A stretch of 64,000 bases of DNA from Citrobacter youngae (GTDB taxonomy: Bacteria > Pseudomonadota > Gammaproteobacteria > Enterobacterales > Enterobacteriaceae): contig NZ_RPOI01000004.1 in the NCBI RefSeq assembly GCF_003818115.1, positions 186,001-250,000 of the forward strand, given 5' to 3'. Below are positions 29,882-39,600 of the stretch, in pieces. Numbering within the stretch: the first letter of the stretch is position 1; each line of letters starts with the position of its first letter. The translations under genes and the position numbers were made by a program. A model generated the notes under the pieces. It had not been told where the DNA came from, ran no database searches, and saw nothing but the letters and a program-made list of their open reading frames with translations.

Positions 29882-29906
29882 GCCCTCCTGCTGGAGGGCT
29901 TTTTTA
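29882..29906 (+). terminator. Orphan Rho-independent terminator
   Basis: GCCCTCC and GGAGGGC form a 7-bp stem around TGCT, followed by TTTTTT at 29900. No plus-strand gene ends here; the nearest plus-strand gene upstream is kdgF, almost 4 kb away. It may end a small RNA transcript or be a remnant. Confidence 0.75.
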
Positions 29907-29950
29907 TAGAGGAAGAGATAACACGGCAGAAAACTGTTTGAGGAGAAAAA

Positions 29951-31263
<1,313 letters not shown>

Positions 31264-31365
31264 CACCACCTCAGCGCAAAATAACACCGCAATAGTAGAT
31301 GATTGTTAAAAAGAGTTATCAAGGTTGTTTAAAAACGGTGATTTTTATCACAAAGGAAATTCGTA

Positions 31366-32250
31366 TCATTTATTGGTCATCTGAACGCCACTCTGCTGTA
31401 AATGGTCGCGCAACCAACTTCCCGCCACGCCTGGCGGGGATTTCTTATTCCACAACAGATCGATAGAGATAGCCTTTGGCCAACCGGGCAGCGTCAATGG
31501 AACCAGCGGCTTTTCTGCGGCAAATTCTTCAACCAGCGCGCAAGGCAGCGCGCACCAGCCGAATCCCTGAACCGCCATACTCAGCAGCAACAAATAGTTG
31601 GGAGCAGACCACACAGGGCCGCGCGCCACGTTGGTACGGCTTTCCAGATAGGTGTTCAGACGCAGCTCGCGCCAGGTATGCAGCTGCTCCCACTGCAGTT
31701 TTTCTTGAGCTGCCAACGGATGCGATGCCGCCACGTATAATCCCATCCAGGTTTGCATCGGCAGGCGCGTGACGCCCATGTCGGTCGGGTAATCCTCCCG
31801 CGCTTCGATCAACCCCACCTGAGCACGTCCTTTTTGCAGCAGATCGATCACGTCCTCGTCTTCACCAATCAGACATTCAAACTCGGTATGAGGAAACTTA
31901 CGGTCAAACTGCACCATAAGTTCTTCCAACACATCCGGATGCAGCGTATCTGACAACACGAAGGTCAAACGCGCTTCCGTTTCACCCGACAGCGAAATCG
32001 CCGCTTCGTCCAGACGATCGCTCGCTGACAGAATGGCCTGCACATAACCCAGCACCCGCTTACCTTCTTCGGTCAGCGTTGGCTGGCGTGATGAACGGTC
32101 AAACAGCGCAAAACCAAGGTCGGCTTCCAGATGCGCAATGGCCGTACTGATGGTGGACTGGCTTTTGCGCAGCCGCCGGGCCGCAGCAGAAAATGAGCCG
32201 CAGGAAACGGTCTCTACAAATGCCGTTAACGCTTCGGGAGAGTAACGCAT
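31366..32250 (-). CDS. LysR-family regulator divergent from a PACE transporter
   Basis: 294-residue LysR protein with N-terminal winged HTH (MRYSPEALTAFVETVSCGSFSAAARRLRKSQSTISTAIAHLE) and an effector domain (RLTFVLSDTLHPDVLEELM). The divergent arrangement with the PACE-family gene at 32352, with a 101-bp gap, is typical for regulators of such efflux genes (as AceR with AceI in Acinetobacter). I infer that it controls that gene; the inducer is unknown. Confidence 0.88.
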   Translation of the reverse strand: MRYSPEALTAFVETVSCGSFSAAARRLRKSQSTISTAIAHLEADLGFALFDRSSRQPTLTEEGKRVLGYVQAILSASDRLDEAAISLSGETEARLTFVLSDTLHPDVLEELMVQFDRKFPHTEFECLIGEDEDVIDLLQKGRAQVGLIEAREDYPTDMGVTRLPMQTWMGLYVAASHPLAAQEKLQWEQLHTWRELRLNTYLESRTNVARGPVWSAPNYLLLLSMAVQGFGWCALPCALVEEFAAEKPLVPLTLPGWPKAISIDLLWNKKSPPGVAGSWLRDHLQQSGVQMTNK

Positions 32251-32351
32251 GAACTATCTACTTTATCGATGGATACTATCTTTTAGATATCACATAAAAC
32301 GATAAAATTGCCACCATTCCGTTATTCGGGCATCAAAGAAGGTTTTAGGTT

Positions 32352-32807
32352 ATGCAACACGATACAGTCCAACGTCGCTCGTTAATGGAGCGCATTTTTC
32401 ATGCCGTCTGCTTTGAAGGCATTGCCACCGCTGTTCTCGCACCAACCACCGCATGGTTGATGCAGCGCTCGGTACTGGAAATGGGCGGGCTGACCATTCT
32501 GCTGGCAACGACAGCAATGATCTGGAATATCATATATAACGCCCTGTTTGACCGCTTATGGCCGTCACATCTGGTGAAACGTACGGCGAAAGTACGCGCA
32601 TTCCACGCGTTAGGTTTTGAGAGTGGTTTTATTGTGATCGGGGTGAGCATCGTGGCGTATGTGCTGAACGTCAGCCTGTTTCAGGCATTCACGCTGGAAA
32701 TAGGTTTCTTCCTGTTCTTCCTGCCGTACACCATGTTCTATAACTGGGCTTATGACACGTTACGCGAGCGTGTTATGAAGCGTCGCCAGCAGCGCGTTAC
32801 TGCCTGA
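32352..32807 (+). CDS. PACE-family efflux transporter
   Basis: 151-residue membrane protein with four transmembrane segments in two tandem repeats, the bacterial transmembrane pair fold. Characteristic motifs are RIFHAVCFEGIATAVLAP (TM1), WNIIYNALFD (TM2), RAFHALGFESGFIVIG (TM3) and FYNWAYDTLRERV (TM4); the buried Glu in FEG corresponds to the essential Glu of AceI. PACE proteins export biocides such as chlorhexidine or acriflavine and small polyamines in exchange for protons. The specificity here is not known. Confidence 0.9.
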   Translation: MQHDTVQRRSLMERIFHAVCFEGIATAVLAPTTAWLMQRSVLEMGGLTILLATTAMIWNIIYNALFDRLWPSHLVKRTAKVRAFHALGFESGFIVIGVSIVAYVLNVSLFQAFTLEIGFFLFFLPYTMFYNWAYDTLRERVMKRRQQRVTA

Positions 32808-32817
32808 TAATTAAAAT

Positions 32818-32848
32818 AATAGTCGGAATCTTCTCGGTTCCGGCTATT
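32818..32848 (+). terminator. Hairpin after the PACE gene
   Basis: AATAGTCGGAA pairs with TTCCGGCTATT (11 bp with one G-U) around a 9-base loop, just past the stop codon. There is no strong U run. Confidence 0.5.
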
Positions 32849-32949
32849 CATCCATTCACCAGCCCGCTTGTTCACACCTCCCCCAGCCCCTCTTATTTGT
32901 GGTAAATTGCGCTTCTTTTTGTTTATTTTATAGTTGATACGTTCAAATA

Positions 32950-34179
32950 ATGTCGAAATTTTGGTCAAAAGAAGAGACTCTCTGGAGCTTCGCACTATAT
33001 GGGACTGCCGTCGGCGCAGGAACCCTCTTCCTTCCCATACAGCTGGGTTCTGCAGGCGCGGTGGTACTGTTTATCACCGCACTCGTCGCCTGGCCTTTAA
33101 CCTACTGGCCGCACAAGGCGCTGTGCCAGTTTATCCTGTCGTCAAAAACCTCTGCAGGTGAAGGGATCACCGGCGCGGTCACCCACTACTATGGCAAGAA
33201 GATAGGCAGCCTGATCACGACGCTTTATTTTATTGCCTTCTTTGTGGTGGTGCTGATCTACGCCGTGGCGATAACCAATTCACTCACCGAACAGTTGGCA
33301 AAACATATCGAGATTGATCTACGCATTCGCATGCTGGTAAGTCTCGGCGTGGTACTGGTGCTGAATTTAATTTTTCTGATGGGTCGCCAGGCCACCATCC
33401 GGGTGATGGGCTTTCTGGTGTTCCCGCTCATCGCGTATTTTTTGTTCCTTTCACTCTACCTGACCGGAAGCTGGCAGCCAACGCTACTCACCGGCCAGAT
33501 GTCTGTCGATCAGCACACGCTTCATCAGGTTTGGATATCTATTCCCGTGATGGTTTTCGCTTTTAGCCATACGCCAATTATCTCCACGTTCGCCATTGAT
33601 CGACGTGAGAAATACGGCGAGCAGGCCATGGGTAAATGCAAAAAAATCATGAAGGTAGCCTACGTCATCATCTGCCTGAGCGTGCTGTTTTTCGTTTTCA
33701 GCTGTTTGCTTTCGATTCCGACAAACTATATCGAGGATGCAAAAAATGAAGGCGTGACCATTCTGTCAGCACTATCGATGATGCCAAACGCGCCGGCCTG
33801 GCTGTCAATCTCCGGGATTATTGTTGCCGTCGTGGCGATGTCAAAATCGTTCCTCGGCACCTACTTTGGCGTAATTGAAGGGGCGACAGAAGTTGTAAAA
33901 ACGTCGCTGCATCAGGTAGGTGTGAAGAAAAGCCGGGCCTTTAACCGCGCCCTGTCCATTATGCTGGTCTCGGCTATCACGTTTATCATCTGCTGCATTA
34001 ACCCTAATGCCATTTCAATGATTTACGCGATCAGTGGGCCGCTGATTGCCATGATTCTGTTCATCATGCCGACATTATCGACCTATCTGATCCCGGCGCT
34101 GAAGCCGTACCGTTCAGTGGGTAACCTGATAACGTTGATTGTCGGTCTGTTGTGCGTATCCGTGATGTTTTTTGGCTAA
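32950..34179 (+). CDS. yqeG: Putative amino-acid:H+ symporter YqeG (SdaC/TdcC family)
   Basis: 409-residue inner-membrane protein with about eleven hydrophobic segments, the length of E. coli YqeG. The N-terminus FALYGTAVGAGTLFLPIQ is typical of serine/threonine transporters of the STP branch, as is PVMVFAFSHTPIISTFA. The substrate is presumably serine or threonine by family and is not proven here. It is the last gene of the block shared with E. coli before the rcn/yah insertion. Confidence 0.92.
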   Translation: MSKFWSKEETLWSFALYGTAVGAGTLFLPIQLGSAGAVVLFITALVAWPLTYWPHKALCQFILSSKTSAGEGITGAVTHYYGKKIGSLITTLYFIAFFVVVLIYAVAITNSLTEQLAKHIEIDLRIRMLVSLGVVLVLNLIFLMGRQATIRVMGFLVFPLIAYFLFLSLYLTGSWQPTLLTGQMSVDQHTLHQVWISIPVMVFAFSHTPIISTFAIDRREKYGEQAMGKCKKIMKVAYVIICLSVLFFVFSCLLSIPTNYIEDAKNEGVTILSALSMMPNAPAWLSISGIIVAVVAMSKSFLGTYFGVIEGATEVVKTSLHQVGVKKSRAFNRALSIMLVSAITFIICCINPNAISMIYAISGPLIAMILFIMPTLSTYLIPALKPYRSVGNLITLIVGLLCVSVMFFG

Positions 34180-34193
34180 ATGACGTTATCAAC

Positions 34194-34221
34194 GGCTCAT
34201 TCATCAGTGCGTGGATGAGCC
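34194..34221. terminator. Bidirectional hairpin between yqeG and rcnR
   Basis: GGCTCAT and ATGAGCC form a 7-bp stem between the two convergent genes, 15 bp from yqeG and 11 bp from rcnR. T-rich tails are poor. Confidence 0.5.
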
Positions 34222-34231
34222 GCCCTCCGCC

Positions 34232-34504
34232 TTACTTAATGTACGAATCCAGTACCTTCAGGACAACGTCCAAATCCTCTTCACGCTTTATTTCATCGCC
34301 CTGATGCACAATGTGCTCGGTCAGATGACCTTTAATCACTTCGCGCATTAATCCATTTACCGCCCCGCGGATCGCCGCTATTTGCTGCAATACCGCCGCG
34401 CATTCATGCGGTTCATCCAGCATGGTTTTCAACGCCGCTACCTGGCCCTGAATCTTACTGGTTCGGGCTTTCAGCTTTTGTTTGTCGCGGATCGTATGTG
34501 ACAT
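34232..34504 (-). CDS. rcnR: Nickel/cobalt-responsive repressor RcnR
   Basis: 90-residue CsoR/RcnR-family all-helical repressor; Ni(II) or Co(II) binding releases it from the rcnR-rcnA intergenic operators. Ligand residues Cys35 and His60/His64 of the family lie in [11 protein letters not shown] and [11 protein letters not shown]. The start at 34504 ([12 protein letters not shown]) matches the family length exactly; the open frame runs another 41 codons through the operators and is not coding. Confidence 0.96.
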   Translation of the reverse strand: MSHTIRDKQKLKARTSKIQGQVAALKTMLDEPHECAAVLQQIAAIRGAVNGLMREVIKGHLTEHIVHQGDEIKREEDLDVVLKVLDSYIK

Positions 34505-34554
34505 TGCAATACCTTTTTTAACGTCTGACTGTAGGGACAATACCATCGACATTC

Positions 34555-34589
34555 TACTGGGGGGTAGTATTTGATACTGGGGGGGAGTA
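34555..34589. promoter_or_regulatory. Two RcnR operators
   Basis: TACTGGGGGGTAGTA (34555-34569) and TACTGGGGGGGAGTA (34575-34589) both fit the RcnR site TACT-G6-N-AGTA. The G tract gives A-form-like DNA that RcnR recognises. They sit between the divergent rcnR and rcnA. Confidence 0.93.
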
Positions 34590-34625
34590 GAATCAGGCGA
34601 AATTAAACAACTAAGAATCATTCTC

Positions 34626-35516
34626 ATGGGTGAGTTTTCTACGCTTCTTCAGCAAGGCAACGCCTGGTTTTTCATTCCCAGCGCGATTCTATTAGGTGTG
34701 TTGCACGGTCTGGAACCAGGGCATTCCAAGACGATGATGGCGGCCTTTATTATTGCTATTAAGGGGACCATCAAACAGGCGGTGATGCTGGGGCTGGCAG
34801 CAACGCTGTCGCATACCGCCGTAGTATGGCTGATTGCGCTCGGCGGGATGTATATCAGCAAAGCGTTTACCGCCCAGGCCGTTGAGCCCTGGCTGCAATT
34901 TGTCTCGGCGATAATTATTCTCGGGACCGCATTCTGGATGTTCTGGCGCACCTGGCAGGGAGAGCAGAACTGGCTGGCCCAGACGCATCACGACCACGAT
35001 CACGGGCATCACCACCACCATGATCATGACGATCATCACCACCACCATCATGACCACGATGACGATCATCACCATCACCATGACCACGATCATAACCATG
35101 CCGCGTTAGCAGGGCTGAGCGAGGGTTCGAAAGAGTATCAGGACGCGCACGAACGCGCACATGCCACCGATATTCAGCGCCGCTTTGCGGGCAAAGAGGT
35201 CACCAACGGCCAAATTTTATTGTTTGGCCTGACCGGCGGGTTAATCCCGTGTCCTGCGGCCATTACGGTACTGCTGATTTGTATCCAGCTCAAAGCCTTT
35301 ACGCTGGGGGCAACGATGGTGCTGTGCTTTAGCCTCGGGCTGGCGATAACGCTGGTAACGGTGGGCGTGGGCGCGGCAATCAGCGTGCAGCAGGCGGCCA
35401 AACGCTGGAGCGGATTTAACACGCTGGCACGCAAAGCGCCCTATTTTTCCAGCGTGCTCATCGCGATGGTCGGCGTATATATGGGGATTCACGGCTATAT
35501 GGGGATCGTCGGTTAA
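34626..35516 (+). CDS. rcnA: Nickel/cobalt efflux protein RcnA with expanded His-rich loop
   Basis: 296-residue inner-membrane exporter of Ni(II) and Co(II) (NiCoT/RcnA family; E. coli 274). Six or so hydrophobic segments flank a cytoplasmic loop at residues 121-158 in which 25 of 38 residues are His and most others Asp. Motifs [12 protein letters not shown] (TM1) and [14 protein letters not shown] mark the transport site. It is controlled by RcnR via the two operators upstream. The loop length accounts for the extra size relative to E. coli. Confidence 0.96.
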   Translation: MGEFSTLLQQGNAWFFIPSAILLGVLHGLEPGHSKTMMAAFIIAIKGTIKQAVMLGLAATLSHTAVVWLIALGGMYISKAFTAQAVEPWLQFVSAIIILGTAFWMFWRTWQGEQNWLAQTHHDHDHGHHHHHDHDDHHHHHHDHDDDHHHHHDHDHNHAALAGLSEGSKEYQDAHERAHATDIQRRFAGKEVTNGQILLFGLTGGLIPCPAAITVLLICIQLKAFTLGATMVLCFSLGLAITLVTVGVGAAISVQQAAKRWSGFNTLARKAPYFSSVLIAMVGVYMGIHGYMGIVG

Positions 35517-35523
35517 TATATGG

Positions 35524-35549
35524 GAGCGCAGCAGCGATAGCCGCTGCGC
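35524..35549. terminator. Hairpin between rcnA and yahJ
   Basis: GCGCAGC and GCTGCGC form a 7-bp stem around a 10-base loop between the two convergent genes. There is no T run, so function is uncertain. Confidence 0.35.
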
Positions 35550-35560
35550 GGAAAACCAAA

Positions 35561-36943
35561 CTAGCTTGCGACATTCCCCCACACCAGTTGCCCTTTGTGG
35601 AAGGTCGCAGTGCGTGGGGAGATTCGCGCGACCGCTTCCGCCGAGCAGGAGGCATCCACCAGCACAAAGCTGGCTTCATCCTGCGCTTTCGGCCAGATGC
35701 GTTCGCCTTTATCGTTGAGCGGCAGCACATCGCCGGTGGCGAGAAACAGCGCCCGCGACAGGTTGAGTTCATTCGGGCGAATATAGAGCTGCGCGTACAG
35801 ATTCGCCTTCTCCAGCATGTCTCCCAGGCCGTACGGCGACCAGTGGTCAATCACGCTGTCGGTGCCGGTAATCACTTCCACGCCTTTGTCGCGCAGCTGT
35901 TTTAGCGGCATGTGCATCGTGCCAATCGGCACCGTCGAGGCAATGGTAATTTGCTGCGCCGCCATGCGGGTTGCGAGTTCATCCACCTGCTGTTCGTTCA
36001 GCGTAGACAGCGCAAACGCGTGGCTGATGGTCAGTTTGCCCTTTAACTGCGGCGTTTTCTCCACCGTTTCTACCATGTAATTCACCGCCGCCACGCCCGC
36101 CGGACTGGTTTCATGCAGATGGATATCCACGCCTTTGTTGTAATCGAGCGCAATCTGGAACATGGTGTCGAGGGATTTTTCCATCGCCCCATCCACGCTG
36201 GTTGGGTCCAGACCGCCGACATACTGCGCTCCCGCCTGCATCGCTTCACGCATTAACGGTTCAGATTTTGATAACAGCAGACCATGCTGTGGAAATGCCA
36301 CAATTTCACAGGCAAAACCCGGCTGGCGACGCGCCAGCACCGCCTGCAGGTTCTCCAGGTTTTTCAGTCCGGAAACCGGTTCTATATTGCAGTGGCTGCG
36401 GGCAATCGAGGTGCCTTTTGATTGCAGCAGATCGATAAGCTTTTCCGCCCGCTCCTGCGTATAAGGCTGGAGTTCAGGCAGCAGCTTTTGTTCCAGGCGG
36501 ATCATATCCTGAATGGTGGTACCCGCCGGACGGTTCAGCGAACGCCAGGGACCACCGTAAAAGGTTTTATCCAGATGGATGTGCATGTCGCGCATGGCGG
36601 GCAGCATCAGCTTTCCACCCGCATCGTAGTGCGGCAGCGCCGCATCCGGATGCTGCTTATTCTCGCGCAGCGCAACAATTTTCCCGTCCTGGATTTCAAC
36701 GGTTTGCAGCGCGGTACGGGTATGTACCACCACCGAGTTTTCGTAATCAAACCCCGCTTCCAGCAGGACGTTATCCAGGTAATAGTGCTTATCGTTAATC
36801 GTCATAGTGCTCTTCGACCCGCAGGTGTTCCCGACAGGATTAGCAGCATACGTGACCGGAGCCACTGCGCCAAACAGCGCAGCAGCAGTGACCATTTTCC
36901 CGCTCTGACTTAAAAACTCGCGGCGGCTGTTACTTTCCTTCAT
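35561..36943 (-). CDS. yahJ: Tat-exported CodA-like amidohydrolase YahJ
   Basis: 460-residue metallo-dependent hydrolase. The N-terminus MKESNSRREFLSQSGKM with a hydrophobic stretch and AANP cleavage region is a twin-arginine signal. The catalytic barrel resembles cytosine deaminase and related amidohydrolases: metal ligands in DMHIHLDKTF, VDIHLHETS, TISHAFALS and GTDSVIDHW. The start at 36943 has GGAG six bases upstream; an ATG two codons earlier is too close to it. Last gene of the yah operon, 12 bp after yahI. It probably deaminates or opens a cyclic amide in the periplasm; substrate unknown. Confidence 0.88.
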   Translation of the reverse strand: MKESNSRREFLSQSGKMVTAAALFGAVAPVTYAANPVGNTCGSKSTMTINDKHYYLDNVLLEAGFDYENSVVVHTRTALQTVEIQDGKIVALRENKQHPDAALPHYDAGGKLMLPAMRDMHIHLDKTFYGGPWRSLNRPAGTTIQDMIRLEQKLLPELQPYTQERAEKLIDLLQSKGTSIARSHCNIEPVSGLKNLENLQAVLARRQPGFACEIVAFPQHGLLLSKSEPLMREAMQAGAQYVGGLDPTSVDGAMEKSLDTMFQIALDYNKGVDIHLHETSPAGVAAVNYMVETVEKTPQLKGKLTISHAFALSTLNEQQVDELATRMAAQQITIASTVPIGTMHMPLKQLRDKGVEVITGTDSVIDHWSPYGLGDMLEKANLYAQLYIRPNELNLSRALFLATGDVLPLNDKGERIWPKAQDEASFVLVDASCSAEAVARISPRTATFHKGQLVWGNVAS

Positions 36944-36955
36944 TCGCATCTCCTC

Positions 36956-37906
36956 TCAGGAATGGACAATATGGGTGCCCGTTTCACCGCGCAGTGCGGC
37001 GGGCAGGCATTCCGGCGTGGTGATGATTACCCGCTTACCGCCGCGCGCCAGGAACGTCAGGCTGGCAACGATTTTGGGTAACATACTGCCCGGCGGGAAG
37101 TGACCTTCCTGCATGTAGCCGGTCATTGTCGCAATATCCACCGTATCCAGCGCCTGCTGGTTGGGTTTGCCGAAGTGAATACACACTTTCTCTACGCCGG
37201 TGGTGATCACCAGAATGTCGGCGCGGATCTCCTGTGCCAGCAACGCCGTGGAGAGATCTTTATCAATCACTGCATCCACGCTCTGGTAATCCCCCTGATC
37301 GCTACGCACCACCGGGATGCCACCACCACCCGCACCAATCACTACAAACCCCTGCTGGGTCAGCGTTTTGATCGCCTCTGCTTCAACAATACGTTTTGGT
37401 TCAGGGGAAGCCACAACCCGGCGGTAGCCACGCCCCGAATCCTCAACAAAGCGCCAGCCTGGATTGACCCGCAGCAACTCATCGCGCTGCGCTGCACTAA
37501 AGAACGCCCCGATAGGCTTGGTCGGGTTAGCAAAACCGGGATCGTTTTTGTCGACCTCCACCTGCGTGACCACCGTGACCGCCTTCTGCTCGCCGCGTCG
37601 TGCCAGACGGTTGTTCAGCGCCTGTTGGATCAAATAGCCGATGCCCCCCTGCGTATCTGCGACGCAGTTTGCCAGCGGGGTGAGTGGCAACCCTTCACGC
37701 TCGTGCGCGATTTCCGCACGTCGGAGATCCAGCCCCACCTGCGGCCCGTTACCGTGTGTCAGCACAATGTTGTAGTCCGATGCCAACATCTCCAGCACCG
37801 TATCCGCCACCGCCTTCACCGCTTCAGCCTGGTGCTCAATCGACTGGCTGGCGTTATCTTTGATAATGCTGTTGCCGCCAATGGCAACGACCACAAGTTC
37901 TTTCAT
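36956..37906 (-). CDS. yahI: Carbamate kinase YahI
   Basis: 316-residue carbamate kinase (ArcC family), which makes ATP from carbamoyl phosphate and ADP. Motifs: VVAIGGNSIIK at the N-terminus, LTHGNGPQVG, VIGAGGGGIPV, DAVIDKDLSTALLA and the C-terminal GTHI. The neighbours encode FdrA/DUF1116/DUF2877 proteins, the set that in the E. coli allFGH system forms carbamoyl phosphate, so this enzyme should be the energy-yielding last step. Length equals E. coli YahI. Confidence 0.92.
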   Translation of the reverse strand: MKELVVVAIGGNSIIKDNASQSIEHQAEAVKAVADTVLEMLASDYNIVLTHGNGPQVGLDLRRAEIAHEREGLPLTPLANCVADTQGGIGYLIQQALNNRLARRGEQKAVTVVTQVEVDKNDPGFANPTKPIGAFFSAAQRDELLRVNPGWRFVEDSGRGYRRVVASPEPKRIVEAEAIKTLTQQGFVVIGAGGGGIPVVRSDQGDYQSVDAVIDKDLSTALLAQEIRADILVITTGVEKVCIHFGKPNQQALDTVDIATMTGYMQEGHFPPGSMLPKIVASLTFLARGGKRVIITTPECLPAALRGETGTHIVHS

Positions 37907-37932
37907 AGTGTTATCTTCCGCTTACAGGCGAT

Positions 37933-39483
37933 TCAGGTCGTTTTCGTCGGTTCCTGCTCAGGCGCAGTCACCGCTTCACGGCTATCAAGAACATGCTTGA
38001 GGACAAACATGCCGCTCATCATCAGGTAGGCCACAACAAACATCATCGAGCTGCCCTCAGCAAAGCCAACTGCCGGGGAGTGGATCACGCCAAACAGCGA
38101 CAGCAGTGCCCCAAAGGCTGCGGCAATCGCCCCGCGCAGCGGCTTATTCATAATGGCGAAGATAGCGACACAGCCCCACAGCATGCTGGCCAGCGGCGCG
38201 CCGCTTCCCAGATGCACCAGTCCGTCGTAATAGACGCCTTTGCTGTGCAGCAGGTCACTGCCCAGTTTCCCCGCAGAGGTTCCGGCGGCGCCCATCACGC
38301 TGTTAACGATGGTCAATGCCCAGTTGGCAATCCACGGGAACAGACAGATGAAGATGACGGGAACCTCTACTTTGGGTGTTTCTCGTACCACCTGGTTGGC
38401 GGTCACCACACCGATAAACACCAGAATCGGCACTATCGCAGTCATCGGAATAATGGCGAGCATAAACGCGCCCAGCCCAAACAGCGGTACCAGGAACATG
38501 GTGATGCCTGAAGCGAGGGTATAGCCGATGCTGGCGCCCATCGCTTTCCAGCCCGCATGCCCAACATACACGGTCACCGGGAACGGATTGCCCAGCATGC
38601 AGCCGAGCATGGAGGCAAAGCCATTCGCCATCATCACCTTACGGGTGTTGTACTCATCCCCCGCCGCGTGCGCACTTTCAATGTTCTCAAGGTCGAAAAT
38701 GTAGTTCGCCAGACCCAGAGGAACCGCAGAAGCCAGATACGGCAGTGCATGCGGCAAGCCTTGCAAGAAGCTGTCGACATGAATTTCCGGCGGGTTGAAG
38801 CCAAAGGAAGACATCGACGCTTTAATGGCTTCCGGGCTTTGTAAACCGGAGATCCACGCCAGGGCCGTACCGGCAATCAGCAGCAGCAAGCCGGTAGGAA
38901 TGCGGGCAAAAATCGGCTTCTTACCGAACCAGTTAATGAAGATCAGCAACAGGACGATGAAGGAGACGGTCGGCGCTTCGAATGCCTGCAGCATCGGGTT
39001 CATCGCCAGCAGCAACAGTCCCAGGCCGGACAGACAAGAAAGCAGTACCGTACGTGGGATCATCTTGCGGATGGTCTCGCCCAGGAAGGAGCCGCCGACC
39101 AGGATCAACGCTTCGACAAAGCACCACACCAACGCTATCTGGATGGCAAAGTTGGCATCTTTGGTTTGCTGATAAACCGGCATCAGTACCAGGAAGGTGA
39201 CGGTAAAGATTGACGGTGCGCTCGGTCCGGACGGCAGCGCCGTCACGTCTTTACGCCCGGTGTGCTTTGCCATCTGCAGGCCAAACCAGGCGTAGCAGAC
39301 GCTGGCCACCAGCACCGCCAGACCAAAGGCAGGCGCAATGCGACCATAGACAATTTCGGTAGGGATCCCGACGACAAAAATGAGCAGCCCCATCATTGTC
39401 AGCAGGTTAGTCAGGTTGTTGGTCATCAGCCCAAAGTAAGCTGCCCAGTCACCACGTTTCCATTCTAGTTTTATGCTGTTCAT
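37933..39483 (-). CDS. Purine/pyrimidine-type permease in the yah operon
   Basis: 516-residue polytopic inner-membrane protein with about 12-14 hydrophobic segments. It resembles the NCS2/AzgA-like nucleobase permease superfamily (ALPSGPSAPSIFTVTFLVLMPV; ASVPLGLANYIFDLENIESA is similar to the conserved acidic TM8 region of that fold). It lies between yahG and yahI, 26 bp from yahI. It should import the product of YahJ or the pathway substrate. The start at 39483 has AAGGAT upstream. I do not know its substrate. E. coli K-12 has only a small doubtful ORF (yahH) at this position, as I recall. Confidence 0.85.
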   Translation of the reverse strand: MNSIKLEWKRGDWAAYFGLMTNNLTNLLTMMGLLIFVVGIPTEIVYGRIAPAFGLAVLVASVCYAWFGLQMAKHTGRKDVTALPSGPSAPSIFTVTFLVLMPVYQQTKDANFAIQIALVWCFVEALILVGGSFLGETIRKMIPRTVLLSCLSGLGLLLLAMNPMLQAFEAPTVSFIVLLLIFINWFGKKPIFARIPTGLLLLIAGTALAWISGLQSPEAIKASMSSFGFNPPEIHVDSFLQGLPHALPYLASAVPLGLANYIFDLENIESAHAAGDEYNTRKVMMANGFASMLGCMLGNPFPVTVYVGHAGWKAMGASIGYTLASGITMFLVPLFGLGAFMLAIIPMTAIVPILVFIGVVTANQVVRETPKVEVPVIFICLFPWIANWALTIVNSVMGAAGTSAGKLGSDLLHSKGVYYDGLVHLGSGAPLASMLWGCVAIFAIMNKPLRGAIAAAFGALLSLFGVIHSPAVGFAEGSSMMFVVAYLMMSGMFVLKHVLDSREAVTAPEQEPTKTT

Positions 39484-39571
39484 GGAATATCCTTAACAGG
39501 TTAAGCATCGTTTGCGATCGCGAAGATCGCCCAGCCCTGCAGGTAAGCAACGTTTTTCGCTTCGCTACTGT

Positions 39572-39592
39572 GGGGCTAACCGCGTTAGCCCC
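39572..39592. other. Perfect stem-loop between yahG and the permease gene
   Basis: GGGGCTAAC and GTTAGCCCC pair perfectly (9 bp, loop CGC) within the 117-bp gap, 8 bp past the yahG stop. No U run follows on the minus strand, so it is more likely an mRNA-stabilising or attenuating stem that sets expression of the permease and downstream genes. Confidence 0.55.
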
Positions 39593-39600
39593 GATTGTTG

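Noticed and set aside
34504..34627. Extended N-terminus for RcnR from an upstream in-frame ATG
   Set aside because: The extension would be translated across the two RcnR operators and is absent from the 90-residue family.
34692..35099. Minus-strand open frame with Met/Val-rich repeats ([11 protein letters not shown])
   Set aside because: It is the antisense of the rcnA His/Asp codon array; composition is an artefact of the repeat.
34980..35100. Repetitive CAC/CAT/GAC DNA as a CRISPR array or VNTR locus
   Set aside because: No constant repeats with unique spacers; it is explained by the RcnA His-rich loop.
37100..38029. 309-codon plus-strand open frame over yahI and the permease 3' end
   Set aside because: Antisense shadow; yahI motifs are intact on the minus strand, and the product has no domain signature.
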